Positions 26,040-34,783 of a stretch of 64,000 nt of DNA are shown piece by piece. Every line of letters starts with the position of its first letter. The first letter of the stretch is position 1. The stretch spans positions 620,001 to 684,000 of the forward strand of contig NZ_QOZG01000002.1 of NCBI RefSeq assembly GCF_003335045.1. Reading direction: 5' to 3'. Under the pieces are notes generated by a model. That model was given only the letters and a program-made list of their open reading frames with translations, searched no databases and was not told the origin of the DNA. Source of the stretch: Paramesorhizobium salinisoli. Its GTDB lineage: Bacteria > Pseudomonadota > Alphaproteobacteria > Rhizobiales > Rhizobiaceae. Both the position numbers and the translations under genes were made by a program.

Positions 26040-27023
26040 ATGACCGCTTATCGGCTTCTCCTGAGACTGTTCATTGTGTTGATGATCGGTGGCGCGGCCT
26101 ATCTGCTCTATCGCGCGGTCAGCCAGTACAGCCTCGAGGAGATCATCAAATCCGTTCAGGCCATCTCGCTTGCCAGGCTGATAACGGCGCTAGGCTTTGC
26201 GGCAGCCTCCTATCTCTGCCTGACTGGCTTCGATACGCTGGCGGTGCGTTATATCGGCAAGAGGCTTGCCTATCGCAGGATCGCGCTCACCTCCTTCATC
26301 AGCCTCTCCATCGGCCATAATGTCGGTGTGGCGGCGCTGAGCAGCGGAGCGATCCGCTATCGCTTCTATTCGCGTTGGGGCCTGAGCGCCGGCGATGTTG
26401 CCAAGATCGTCGTTTTCACCGGAATGACCGTCTGCCTCGGATTGACGACGCTGGGCGGCATCGGACTGTTGCTCTATCCGGCGGATGCCCGAAGCCTGAC
26501 CAATCTCAGCCGGCCCGCCATTCAGGCGGTGGCGATCGCGAGCCTTCTGTTTTCCGCGCTTTACCTGATCCTCTCAGCCCGTATCCGCACGCCGTTCGGA
26601 TACGGGAAATGGAAGCTGGAGCTGCCGTCCTTTCGTCTGGCGGTTGGCCAAATCCTCATCGGAACCCTGAATTTTGCCTTCGTTGCCGCCTGTCTCTACC
26701 AATTGGTCGCAGCAACCACGGATATGAACTATCTGGATATCGTGGCGATCTACACCACGGCCAATGCAGCCGCCATCATCAGCCATGTTCCCGGCGGCAT
26801 CGGCGTCATTGAGGCGACCGTCATCTACTCTCTTCCCGGTGCGGCCGCCATCGGCGCAGCGATCGCCTTTCGTGTGGTTTATTTCCTGATCCCGCTCACG
26901 CTCGGATTGCCCCTGTTCCTCATCAGCGAGCATGTGCTGCGCAAACGTGAAGGTCGCAAGACGCCGAGGGGTAGGACCTTTCCTGCAGGAGCGCCCAGGG
27001 AAAGGCCATCAGAGAATTTTTGA
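26040..27023 (+). CDS. YbhN/UPF0104 family membrane protein (LPG synthase TM-like)
   Basis: Integral membrane protein of 327 residues with about eight spans. It matches the transmembrane (flippase-like) half of lysylphosphatidylglycerol synthase/YbhN proteins and lacks the aminoacyl-transferase domain. Family marks are the conserved SIGHNVGVAALSSGAIRYRFY and IISHVPGGIGVIEATVIY. Start ATG 26040 has AGAAGGA just upstream; an ATG at 25941 lies inside the promoter and is rejected. The 3' end overlaps the convergent phospholipase D gene by 15 bases. Confidence 0.88.
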   Translation: MTAYRLLLRLFIVLMIGGAAYLLYRAVSQYSLEEIIKSVQAISLARLITALGFAAASYLCLTGFDTLAVRYIGKRLAYRRIALTSFISLSIGHNVGVAALSSGAIRYRFYSRWGLSAGDVAKIVVFTGMTVCLGLTTLGGIGLLLYPADARSLTNLSRPAIQAVAIASLLFSALYLILSARIRTPFGYGKWKLELPSFRLAVGQILIGTLNFAFVAACLYQLVAATTDMNYLDIVAIYTTANAAAIISHVPGGIGVIEATVIYSLPGAAAIGAAIAFRVVYFLIPLTLGLPLFLISEHVLRKREGRKTPRGRTFPAGAPRERPSENF

Positions 27024-28580
27024 GAATAGCGAACCGATATATCCGGATATCCGCTGCAGAGGCCAGAAGGGCTTTTTGGGATCGAGCAGTCCCGTGCCGA
27101 TGAGCGGCGTCGTCTTGCCGTTTGAGGCGCTGATCGGAAACGGCCGTACGCCCCTTGGTCGGCTATTCAGATCATCGATCGTCGCGACCAGCGAGCCCGT
27201 GCGGGCAAATGCTGCTTCGAAAGCTTGCGGGGTCACATCGAGATGTTCGGCGGCGAGCCGGTTTCGAAAGCTGATGATGATCTGTCTGTGCGCGTCGGTC
27301 TTTGCTTCGATGGCGATATCGCATTCAGTATCGAGGCCTTCCGAGCGGTTGTTCAGATTCGACGACCCGATGCGGATGAAATGATCATCGACAATCAGCA
27401 CCTTTGAGTGGATGAGAACTTCGCATTCCCCGCCATCGGCTTGCGGAACCACCGCATAGACCACCCGCAGGCGGCCGAATCTATCGGCCCGCTTCAAGCG
27501 GCGGATCAGTCTGTTGCGGTTATGGCCCATCACGACCTGCTCGAGATAACCGCGGGAACTGTATGTGGTCAGGATGACGACTTCCGGCCCGTCAGGCTCC
27601 TCAAGCCGCTTGGCCACAGTCTTGCCGACCACGAAGGACGCGAGATATTGCGTTTCGATATAAATGGACTTCCTGGCGGCGGCGATAGCGTCAGCGGTAA
27701 GCTGGATAGTTTCGCGGCGGCCGCGCTGGCCTGCGAGCGGCGGTTCAGTGCGGGCTATCGCTACATCGCAGGCTGATATTTCGTAAGCCAGGCCATCCGG
27801 CCAGATCGGCGCCGCTCCTTCGGCAGAGCCAATGGTTTCGCCGGTCGCCCGCTTCCAACGGCCACGCGTCAGATCGCCGATTGCGCGAGCGGCAGCGCCG
27901 GAGACCATTGCCTGCACGTCGTGGACAGGGCCGTATTCATCGCCTCTATGGGTGACACGATGCCGCGACCGGGCGGGATGGTCGCTTGTATCCCAGCGCC
28001 CGAGGGTCAGATCGATGCCGCCCACAAAGGCGATCATATCATCGATGCAAACCATTTTCTGGTGGTGCGACCCGCGAAGCGCATGCCTGGAATCGAACCG
28101 CAGATGAATGCGGGGATGATCGGCCCATTCATGTTCGATATAGAGCTTCAGCGACTTGCCCGAATATATCGGTCCCATGGACCAGACAAGGATGCGAATT
28201 TCCAGCTTCTCGTTTGCGTCGACCAGCCGGCGCAGCAACCCGCCCAAGGTTTCTCCCTGGGGATCCATGTGGGGCCGCAATCGAATATCTGGATCGAAAT
28301 CCCATCCGACGATCCAGATGCTCCTCGTGGCATGAGAGAGGGCTTGCTCGACATGGCGAAAATAAATTTCGCTGTCGACCAGAAAGGCAACTTTTTCTGC
28401 GCTCCGGACAGCCCATGCATTGCGGCCCTCACGGATGATCGGCTCGGATGCGGGAGGACGAGCCATGTTCATCGTTCCGGCAGGGGCGGGAGCCTGTTTC
28501 CTTGCCTTGTCGAAAATCTCCGTATCCGCCTCTCTGGCGTCAGAATAAACGGAGCGGGGGGTATTTCGAAGATCATTCAT
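27009..28580 (-). CDS. Phospholipase D / cardiolipin synthase-like protein
   Basis: Protein of 523 residues with two HKD catalytic motifs: HHQKMVCIDD near residue 170 and IHSKVLIVDDHFIRIGSSN near residue 390. It belongs to the PLD superfamily, which transfers phosphatidyl groups (cardiolipin synthesis) or hydrolyses phospholipids. A polar N-terminal extension of about 50 residues precedes the first domain. Start ATG 28580 is chosen over a TTG two codons upstream. An EcfG-like box 37 bases upstream implies stress-induced membrane remodelling with its EEP and YbhN neighbours. Confidence 0.9.
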   Translation of the reverse strand: MNDLRNTPRSVYSDAREADTEIFDKARKQAPAPAGTMNMARPPASEPIIREGRNAWAVRSAEKVAFLVDSEIYFRHVEQALSHATRSIWIVGWDFDPDIRLRPHMDPQGETLGGLLRRLVDANEKLEIRILVWSMGPIYSGKSLKLYIEHEWADHPRIHLRFDSRHALRGSHHQKMVCIDDMIAFVGGIDLTLGRWDTSDHPARSRHRVTHRGDEYGPVHDVQAMVSGAAARAIGDLTRGRWKRATGETIGSAEGAAPIWPDGLAYEISACDVAIARTEPPLAGQRGRRETIQLTADAIAAARKSIYIETQYLASFVVGKTVAKRLEEPDGPEVVILTTYSSRGYLEQVVMGHNRNRLIRRLKRADRFGRLRVVYAVVPQADGGECEVLIHSKVLIVDDHFIRIGSSNLNNRSEGLDTECDIAIEAKTDAHRQIIISFRNRLAAEHLDVTPQAFEAAFARTGSLVATIDDLNSRPRGVRPFPISASNGKTTPLIGTGLLDPKKPFWPLQRISGYIGSLFSKIL

Positions 28581-28616
28581 GAACAACCCATTGCTGCTGA
28601 AACGCTGATGCCTATC

Positions 28617-28642
28617 AACCGCGTAACACTGGTTAAGGTTCC
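28617..28642 (-). promoter_or_regulatory. EcfG-like promoter (N17, GGTT) for PLD gene
   Basis: GGAAC (28642-28638), 17 bases, GGTT (28620-28617) on the minus strand, 37 bases before ATG 28580. Confidence 0.6.
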
Positions 28643-28681
28643 GGAACCCTCTTTAACCCCGGGCTCTTCCGCAATTTGATC

Positions 28682-28706
28682 GGAACATTCGCGTCGGCGA
28701 GCCGTT
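28682..28706 (+). promoter_or_regulatory. EcfG-type promoter (exact)
   Basis: GGAAC (28682-28686), 16 bases, CGTT (28703-28706), 27 bases before ATG 28733. It probably drives both small genes that follow. Confidence 0.82.
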
Positions 28707-28732
28707 CGTCCGATAGGAAATGGAGTTGAGCA

Positions 28733-28939
28733 ATGACCGGAAACAAACATCCAAAACGGAAAATTCCAAACGATGCCGACCTGAAGAGAAATCCCGGTAT
28801 CGGGACTTCGAAGGGGACGATCAAAGAGGGCGACGACACACTGCTCGAAGGTGAAGTTACGTTTGAGGGCGACGTCGAAAACGACACCACGCGGCTCGAC
28901 GGCATCAATCCCCGGCAGACCGGACGCACCAATAAATGA
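28733..28939 (+). CDS. Small hydrophilic protein, unknown (68 aa)
   Basis: Highly polar protein rich in Lys, Asp, Glu, Gly and Thr, with no cysteine and no hydrophobic segment; it is likely flexible or disordered. It begins MTGNKHPKRKIPND and contains GTIKEGDDTLLEGEVTFEGD. GGAG upstream and an exact EcfG promoter support it as a real stress gene. Nine bases separate it from the next gene, whose product has a similar start (MTG) and composition. Confidence 0.75.
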   Translation: MTGNKHPKRKIPNDADLKRNPGIGTSKGTIKEGDDTLLEGEVTFEGDVENDTTRLDGINPRQTGRTNK

Positions 28940-28947
28940 GGTAAATC

Positions 28948-29190
28948 ATGACCGGACCAAAAACCCATGATCAGCAGCTGCGCATCATTGAAAAACGGGA
29001 GAATACGGCGAATGCCGATAAGGATTTCGGTCCCAGCACAGATTTGAACACGCCGAAACCCGTGCGCGAAGCCTACCAGGAAAAGACCCATTCTCCCGCC
29101 GCCCGCAAAAAGGCGGAGACAGATAATCGCAGCATGCTGCGTGGCGAACATCAGGAAAGCGAGCATCACAAGAATCGGCCGGATGATTAA
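28948..29190 (+). CDS. Small hydrophilic protein, unknown (80 aa)
   Basis: Polar, charged protein (MTGPKTHDQQLRIIEKREN at the start, HHKNRPDD at the end) without recognisable domain, membrane span or cysteine. GAGG precedes the ATG by seven bases. It follows the previous small gene by nine bases and is presumably in the same stress-induced transcript. Disorder and high charge resemble hydrophilin-like stress proteins, but that is an analogy only. Confidence 0.72.
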   Translation: MTGPKTHDQQLRIIEKRENTANADKDFGPSTDLNTPKPVREAYQEKTHSPAARKKAETDNRSMLRGEHQESEHHKNRPDD

Positions 29191-29231
29191 GCGCGGTTCA
29201 TAGAACCCGCTCCCGGCAAACGAAGCGATGT

Positions 29232-29450
29232 CTAGTCATCAGTCATCCGGTTGCCCGGGTGATCATGAAACTGCTCGGTTTCAATTTCCTTGCTGTCGAG
29301 TCCGCGCTCTCGCGTATGCTGCGCCTTGTCCCTGTTTGACAGGACTGCATTTTCCTCGATCTTATCCTTGTCGATATCGGTCATCGCGCCTTCTCCAGAG
29401 CCTTTGCCCTGAGCGCCCGACCCAATGTGCTTCTTGTCTGCCTTTGCCAT
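29232..29450 (-). CDS. Small hydrophilic protein, unknown (72 aa)
   Basis: Charged protein starting MAKADKKHIGSGAQGKGSGE and ending HPGNRMTDD. It has no hydrophobic stretch or known domain. It is the last of three small minus-strand genes (29871, 29680, 29450 starts) with short gaps, likely transcribed together from the EcfG box at 29896-29920. Confidence 0.68.
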   Translation of the reverse strand: MAKADKKHIGSGAQGKGSGEGAMTDIDKDKIEENAVLSNRDKAQHTRERGLDSKEIETEQFHDHPGNRMTDD

Positions 29451-29476
29451 TGGTTTTTTCCACTTGTTCGTGCGTG

Positions 29477-29680
29477 TCAGACCTTCTTGCCGGCTTTTCT
29501 CAGCGGATCGTGCGTATGGTGGCTGTCTCTTTCGCCGCCACCGCCGGAAACCTTGCTCTTGGTACGGCGATCGGAATCCGCCGGCGGCTTCTCGATTTTG
29601 AACGGTTCCTTGGCATTCTCATGCGATGCGCCGGGGCCGCCCTGCCGGATAGATGCTGGTGTTTTCTTCGATGTCGACAT
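29477..29680 (-). CDS. Small hydrophilic protein, unknown (67 aa)
   Basis: Basic, Ser/Gly/His-rich protein beginning MSTSKKTPASIRQGGPGAS and containing KVSGGGGERDSHHTHDP. No domain recognised. It lies between two other small polar genes on the same strand, eight bases after the upstream one. Confidence 0.66.
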   Translation of the reverse strand: MSTSKKTPASIRQGGPGASHENAKEPFKIEKPPADSDRRTKSKVSGGGGERDSHHTHDPLRKAGKKV

Positions 29681-29688
29681 CCCTCACC

Positions 29689-29871
29689 TCAGCGATCCTG
29701 TTGATAGCCCTGATGGGTAGTATTGATCTTCGTATTCCCTGATTGGCCGCGCTTTTCCGGGTTTTCGGCGCCGCCGTCCGCCTTTTGATCGCTGACGATG
29801 GTCTTCTTTTCATCACCGGTACCCTTGGGAGAGCGGTTTTCGGGGGGAGCGGGAGGTATCCTTCGAGTCAT
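29689..29871 (-). CDS. Small hydrophilic protein, unknown (60 aa)
   Basis: Polar Pro/Lys/Gly-rich protein beginning MTRRIPPAPPENRSPKGTGD. ATG 29871 has GGAG seven bases upstream and an exact EcfG promoter 25 bases upstream, so the frame extension to 29940 is rejected. First gene of a three-gene minus-strand set. Confidence 0.72.
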   Translation of the reverse strand: MTRRIPPAPPENRSPKGTGDEKKTIVSDQKADGGAENPEKRGQSGNTKINTTHQGYQQDR

Positions 29872-29895
29872 GGTCGTTCTCCATTTCTTTTGGCA

Positions 29896-29920
29896 AACGC
29901 CTGACAAAGGCTGATGTTCC
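29896..29920 (-). promoter_or_regulatory. EcfG-type promoter (exact)
   Basis: GGAAC (29920-29916), 16 bases, CGTT (29899-29896) on the minus strand, 25 bases before ATG 29871. Confidence 0.82.
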
Positions 29921-29943
29921 CGGGATATCGCACACCACACATG

Positions 29944-29968
29944 GGAACATCGGGCTCAGGGCGACGTT
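29944..29968 (+). promoter_or_regulatory. EcfG-type promoter (exact)
   Basis: GGAAC (29944-29948), 16 bases, CGTT (29965-29968), 29 bases before ATG 29997. Divergent from the box at 29896-29920. Confidence 0.82.
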
Positions 29969-29996
29969 GGAGCGTGTAATCAGGGAGATCCTAGAC

Positions 29997-30311
29997 ATGG
30001 CTGCGAAAAACGTTGCAGATAGCCGAAATGCCCCGCCCACGGTGGACCGGATGCGGGAAGATATCGATAGGGGCTCAACTCGCGAAAAGGTGCCCTATCC
30101 AGACCCGGCAGCCGCGCCAATGGGGACGGACGAGGAAGCAGCGGGAAATCCTCCCGGCGAAAAAGAGCGTGCCATCGAAGTGGAAGCACGGACCGATCCT
30201 GTCGGCGTAAGCCGCAGGCAACCGGCAGCAGTGGTGGTTTATGTCCTGATCACCATCCTTATCGGTTGCGTCATCCTGGGCAGTGTTGCGGTTTTCCTCA
30301 ACCGCAACTGA
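29997..30311 (+). CDS. Single-span membrane protein with acidic N-terminal region (104 aa)
   Basis: Unknown protein of 104 residues: a hydrophilic cytosolic stretch of about 75 residues, then one membrane span near the C-terminus (VVVYVLITILIGCVILGSVA). ATG 29997 has GGAG nine bases upstream and an exact EcfG box 29 bases upstream; the TTG at 29967 overlaps the -10 box and is rejected. Such tail-anchored small proteins recur in this island. Confidence 0.75.
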   Translation: MAAKNVADSRNAPPTVDRMREDIDRGSTREKVPYPDPAAAPMGTDEEAAGNPPGEKERAIEVEARTDPVGVSRRQPAAVVVYVLITILIGCVILGSVAVFLNRN

Positions 30312-30318
30312 GTACCCC

Positions 30319-31374
30319 TTATTTACCGACGGCATGCTGATATGCGCCCGCCGCCGGGCTCGATGTCGGTGCTGTCCTTGCTGCCGTCCGCCCTTGGCTA
30401 TCGTTATAATCAGCAAACGTGGCGAACCATTCGATCGTGCGGACCAACCCTTCCTCCAGAGGTATTTTCGGCTCCCACTGCAGCAATGCCTGCGCGCGCC
30501 CGATGTCTGGCCGTCGCCGCTGCGGGTCATCTTCCGGCAGCGCAACGAACTGGAGGGGGGAGCCTGTCGGAATATGCTCCTGAACCAGTTGCGCCAGTTC
30601 AAGCACCGAAAATTCGCCGGGATTACCGAGATTGACCGGCAGGCCAGGATTTGGCTTTACCCGCATCAGCGCCAGCAGGCCCGCGATCAGGTCCGAGACA
30701 TAACAGAAGGACCTTGTCTGCTTTCCCGTCCCGTATATCGTCAGTGGCTTGCCCTCCAGCGCCTGGATGATGAAATTGGAGACGATGCGGCCATCGTCGC
30801 TCTGCATCCTCGGCCCATAGGTGTTGAAGATGCGCGCAACGCGGGCATCAACACGGCCCGCCCGCAGGAAATCGAAACACAGCGATTCGGCGGCGCGCTT
30901 GCCTTCGTCGTAGCAGGCGCGGGGGCCCGTGCAGTTCACATGGCCACGGTAGGACTCGTTCTGCGGATGCTCCTGCGGGTCACCATAGACCTCGCTCGTC
31001 GAGGCCTGAAGGAAGGTCGCGCCATGCTGCTCAGCGAGTTGCAGGAGATTGGCGGTTCCGACGACGCTCGTCATCATGGTGTGCGCGGGATCGGCCTGAT
31101 AACGCGGCGGCGATGCGGCGCAGGCGAGATTGAATATCTCGTCGATCTCTCCATCGATTGTCAGCGGCTCACAGACATCGTGCTCTATCAGGCGAAAACG
31201 CGGATGGTTTTCCAGCGCTGTGATATTCGCGGCGGCCCCGGTCAGAAAGCTATCGACGCAGATGACGAAATGACCGTCGGTCAGAAGCGCATCGGAGAGA
31301 TGCGAGCCCACAAATCCAGCTCCCCCAGCAACCAGAACAGTCTTTGCCTTTTTCTTCTTCCGAATTCCATTCAT
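30319..31374 (-). CDS. UDP-glucuronate decarboxylase-like NAD-dependent SDR (UXS type)
   Basis: Extended SDR of about 351 residues. The NAD motif is VAGGAGFVGSHLSD and the catalytic region is GPRACYDEGKRAAE. Together with STSEVYGDPQEHPQNESYRG this is close to UDP-xylose synthases, which convert UDP-glucuronate to UDP-xylose. In this operon it would supply an activated pentose to the glycosyltransferases. The frame may start at GTG 31386 or ATG 31374. It is the last of seven genes, 36 bases (24 from the GTG) after the preceding glycosyltransferase. Confidence 0.88.
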   Translation of the reverse strand: MNGIRKKKKAKTVLVAGGAGFVGSHLSDALLTDGHFVICVDSFLTGAAANITALENHPRFRLIEHDVCEPLTIDGEIDEIFNLACAASPPRYQADPAHTMMTSVVGTANLLQLAEQHGATFLQASTSEVYGDPQEHPQNESYRGHVNCTGPRACYDEGKRAAESLCFDFLRAGRVDARVARIFNTYGPRMQSDDGRIVSNFIIQALEGKPLTIYGTGKQTRSFCYVSDLIAGLLALMRVKPNPGLPVNLGNPGEFSVLELAQLVQEHIPTGSPLQFVALPEDDPQRRRPDIGRAQALLQWEPKIPLEEGLVRTIEWFATFADYNDSQGRTAARTAPTSSPAAGAYQHAVGK

Positions 31375-31410
31375 GAGCTCACTCACCTTTTTTACATCGT
31401 CCGGGAAAAA

Positions 31411-32508
31411 TCACCGGACGGCTATGGAATGGGAAAGCACGGGCCTTGTGCCTTCGATGGCGTTTATCATTTCCCTTGCTCGCGCCCGGCCGGTATGGGC
31501 AGTCAGAACCCTTTTGTGCGCGGCTTCCGCGATGGCCTGCCGTTTGGTTTCGGGCAAGGATGTCAGATGGCGCACCACCTCCTCGGTCGTGTCGCCCATG
31601 AGAATGGCTTCATCTTCCGGCATAAGTTCACCGAGCCCCCGCCAGCGGTCGCTGATGATCGCCGTGCCGCAGGCCGCCGCCTCGAAAAGCCGCACGCTCG
31701 GAGACCAGCCGAGATCGATCATATCGCGGCGCGTGATGTTCAAGGTAAAGCGCTGGCGGCTATAGAAGGAGGCATGCCGGGAGGGCGGCAGGTGCTCGAA
31801 CCGCTCTACGTTGGCCGGCCAGTCGATATCGTCGGGAAATTGCGCGCCGGCGACGACGAAACGCAAATCGGGAAGGCGCCGGGCCGGTTCAATCAGGAGC
31901 CTTTCCAGCGCTGGCTGGCGGTCGGAACTATAGGTGCCGAGATAACCGAGATCCCATTCGATCGCTTCACCGGTGTTGAAATGCTGAGCGGGATCGACCG
32001 AACAATGCAGCGCCTCCGCTCGCTTTGCACCGTAGCGATTTTCCAGGAGGTCGAGCACCTTTCCGCCGGAAAATGAGAAATAGACGTCGAAAAGGGGTAT
32101 CTGCCGCTTTGACAGATAATCCTCATGGCCCTGATCGAGACGCGAGAGCGTCACCGGCGTGTCAATATCGTAAAAGCAGAGCGCTTTCGGTGCGATCGCC
32201 GCCACGAAATCGATGATCTTGACGCCCTCGGGCACGAATGACCCAACGACAACCGCATCGGCACTGGCCATCGCTGGTTGATAACGGCGCAGATCCTCAA
32301 GGCTGGTATAAAATTCAAGCGTGCAGAAATCGGGATCGGGAAGATCGCGATGCTCGGCATACCAGGGGACATCTCTTTCGAGGAAGAGGATCCTGTGCCC
32401 GTCCTCGCGCAAACCACGTAGGAGCGCGCGGAAGGTGGTCGCATGGCCATTACCCCAGGAGGACGAGAGGGAAAGCCCAAGAACGACCAATGTGAATGGT
32501 TGCGTCAT
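31411..32508 (-). CDS. CgeB-like glycosyltransferase
   Basis: Glycosyltransferase of 365 residues with the GT-B fold of the CgeB (spore maturation protein-like) family. The N-terminal domain starts VVLGLSLSSSWGNGHATTFR, and the C-terminal donor site is WSPSVRLFEAAACGTAIISD. It is one of three tandem paralogs (365, 368, 391 residues) that share the donor-site pattern R-[LVM]-FEA-x-x-[CA]-G. Acceptor and donor are unknown. The start ATG overlaps the previous stop by four bases. Confidence 0.85.
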   Translation of the reverse strand: MTQPFTLVVLGLSLSSSWGNGHATTFRALLRGLREDGHRILFLERDVPWYAEHRDLPDPDFCTLEFYTSLEDLRRYQPAMASADAVVVGSFVPEGVKIIDFVAAIAPKALCFYDIDTPVTLSRLDQGHEDYLSKRQIPLFDVYFSFSGGKVLDLLENRYGAKRAEALHCSVDPAQHFNTGEAIEWDLGYLGTYSSDRQPALERLLIEPARRLPDLRFVVAGAQFPDDIDWPANVERFEHLPPSRHASFYSRQRFTLNITRRDMIDLGWSPSVRLFEAAACGTAIISDRWRGLGELMPEDEAILMGDTTEEVVRHLTSLPETKRQAIAEAAHKRVLTAHTGRARAREMINAIEGTRPVLSHSIAVR

Positions 32509-33611
32509 CCCACAGCCTCCATCCGGATTCCTTGCGCACTCCCGGGAACACGCGCGCGGATGATCCTGTCGACCTCGGCGGCCCGCCTGTCATAGGTATG
32601 TTCGCGCAGCACCCTTTCCCTCGCTTGCCTGCCAATTTCGATGGCCCGTGCAAGCGTCAACCCGTCCAGAAGATCGGCGACATCCTGACCATCACGGGCG
32701 GCCAGCACCTCCTCCCCCGGCTTGAGGAAAAGATCGAGCCCCACCCAGGCGTCCGTGATCAGGCAGGCGCCCGCGCCGGCTGCCTCGAACACCCGCGTGG
32801 CGGGGGAAAACCCGTTCGAAGCCATGCTGGCGCGGCTGATATTCAGCACAGCTTTCGGCGAGACATTGAAGGCATTGTGATCAGCCGTGCCGACATGACC
32901 GATATAGCGGACATTCGGCGACATCGGCTTGTCCTCCCAGCCCGAACCGCCGAGCAGGAAGGTGCGCTCCGGCAGCATCTCGGCCGCTGACAGGAAGAAA
33001 TCCTCGACGCGCTCTTCACGATCCGGCAGGCGATTTCCGAGGAAGGCGAGATCGCAGACAAAACGCGGATCCCGTGCCACGGGATAATGGGTTTGAGGGT
33101 CGAGCGCATTGTATATGGGGATGCAATCGGAAACGCCGAGCGCGCGGTAGCCATAGACGACAGGATCTCCGCCGCCATAGGTCAGCACGAGATCGACGCG
33201 CCCGAGTTGCCCCCGCAACGGCTGGTCGCCATCGGCGGCCAATGAGGCCAATGTGGCCGGCGCGTCCACATCCCAGAAGATGGTGAGCGCGTGCGGGCTT
33301 GCCGCATTGAGAATTTCTTCAAACAGGGCATCGTCCTCGAAACCGACGCCACTCGCCTTGACCACGATATCGGCTTCGGCCGCGCGGGCGGTCACCGCTT
33401 TCATCGCAGCCTGCGTCGGCTGGTAGACGACGACCTTGCACCAGTCGGGTGGATCGATGTCGCGATGCTGCTGCCTGCCATAGACATCAGGCTCATAGAA
33501 CGTGACATCATAGCCAAGCGCCGCCAACGCCTTGATGATCCCGCGATAGTAAGTAGCCGCGCCGTTCCAGCGGGAGGAAAGCAGGCTTGACCCGTAGAAT
33601 GCAATTTTCAT
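32505..33611 (-). CDS. CgeB-like glycosyltransferase
   Basis: Second CgeB-like GT-B enzyme, 368 residues. The N-terminus MKIAFYGSSLLSSRWNGAAT mirrors its neighbours, and the donor site reads FSPATRVFEAAGAGACLITD. The four-base overlap with both neighbours indicates tight translational coupling. The tandem copies suggest that successive sugars are added by related enzymes. Confidence 0.84.
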   Translation of the reverse strand: MKIAFYGSSLLSSRWNGAATYYRGIIKALAALGYDVTFYEPDVYGRQQHRDIDPPDWCKVVVYQPTQAAMKAVTARAAEADIVVKASGVGFEDDALFEEILNAASPHALTIFWDVDAPATLASLAADGDQPLRGQLGRVDLVLTYGGGDPVVYGYRALGVSDCIPIYNALDPQTHYPVARDPRFVCDLAFLGNRLPDREERVEDFFLSAAEMLPERTFLLGGSGWEDKPMSPNVRYIGHVGTADHNAFNVSPKAVLNISRASMASNGFSPATRVFEAAGAGACLITDAWVGLDLFLKPGEEVLAARDGQDVADLLDGLTLARAIEIGRQARERVLREHTYDRRAAEVDRIIRARVPGSAQGIRMEAVG

Positions 33612-34783
33612 TTCAGTTCCTCCTGCAGCAACAGTGCCGAAAGCGTGTCGGCAATCTTCCCCCGTGTTTTCGGCGTCCCCAGCCTGTCGAGCACCGTGAA
33701 AAGCTCATCAACCCTGTGAGCGCAGGTGTGACGGGAACGGATGGTTTCCAACCCCGCTGCCGAAAGCGCGGCGGCCAGGTCGCGGTCGGCGATGACATCC
33801 CTCATCAGCGAACCCATTTCCTCGCCATCGCGGGCGAAGAGAAAATCGCGACCCTCCCGGAACAGTCCCTCGCTGTCGGCCCAGGGAGCGGAAATCAGCG
33901 GAATGCCGCAGGCAAGCGCTTCGAACATGCGGATCGTCGGAATGCCGGGCAACGCCTCCGTATAGGGCCGACGTGGAATGTGCACCGTAAGGCGATGGCG
34001 CGCGAAGACCTCGGGAACATCCGCATTGGCGATCCAGCCGCGATAATCGAGACCGGCTGCGGCGAGCCGGGCGCGTGCATCCTCGGGATAGCGCACACCA
34101 TGGACAGTTCCATTCAGGCCTAGGCGTCTGACCGGACCCGTGAGGAAAGCCTCGATTTCAGCGGTTCTCTCGCCATCTCCCCAATTTCCAACCCATACGA
34201 CGTCACGGGGGGCGTCACGGGCGACATCCCCATCCTGCCCGGCCTCGCGGCGGGGCTTGAACAATCGCGTGTCGGCGGCCTCGTGCCAGGTGAAGACCTG
34301 CCTGCCCCAACCCGCCCTGAGATAGCGCTCACGCAGCGTTTCGCCGAAGGCGAGGACACCGTCGTAGTCGTCAAGATCAAGGTCGGCGATCTCCGTCGTG
34401 GCCGATGCCGCGCGATGATGGGTATCGTGAAAGAGAAGCGTGAAAGCGGCCCCGTCGGCCCTTATCCTGCCGATCCGCCTCACCAATGCGGGGTCCGTCC
34501 ATTCATGCACCACGACGACGTCGGCGCCCGCCAGGACTTCCTCGTGCGGAAAAGTCGGACCATAGGTAAAGGACGTGAGCTCGGGAAACTCGCGGCTGAA
34601 ACGATCAAGGGCGACTGCGCCCTGATCTCTCATCATATTTACCCGGCTCCAGCCATTTTCCGGTTCCAGCGCCACGGCCTTGTGGCCGCGCGCCAGCAAC
34701 TCGCGCATCACGCCACGCAGGAAATGCGCATTGCCGTGATTCCAGTCGGAAACGAGCGAATGAGTGTAAAAAATGAAACGCAT
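33608..34783 (-). CDS. CgeB-like glycosyltransferase
   Basis: Third CgeB-like enzyme, 391 residues from ATG 34783 (a GTG one codon earlier is possible). The N-terminus is MRFIFYTHSLVSDWNHGNAH and the donor site is IPTIRMFEALACGIPLIS. The start codon sits in the stop of the GT4 gene (TGATG). Confidence 0.84.
   Translation of the reverse strand: MRFIFYTHSLVSDWNHGNAHFLRGVMRELLARGHKAVALEPENGWSRVNMMRDQGAVALDRFSREFPELTSFTYGPTFPHEEVLAGADVVVVHEWTDPALVRRIGRIRADGAAFTLLFHDTHHRAASATTEIADLDLDDYDGVLAFGETLRERYLRAGWGRQVFTWHEAADTRLFKPRREAGQDGDVARDAPRDVVWVGNWGDGERTAEIEAFLTGPVRRLGLNGTVHGVRYPEDARARLAAAGLDYRGWIANADVPEVFARHRLTVHIPRRPYTEALPGIPTIRMFEALACGIPLISAPWADSEGLFREGRDFLFARDGEEMGSLMRDVIADRDLAAALSAAGLETIRSRHTCAHRVDELFTVLDRLGTPKTRGKIADTLSALLLQEELK

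Noticed and set aside
30283-32076. Long 597-residue plus-strand frame
   Set aside because: It lies opposite the UXS-type and CgeB-like genes, has Arg/Gly/Pro-rich composition without any family motif, and is a shadow of real minus-strand genes.
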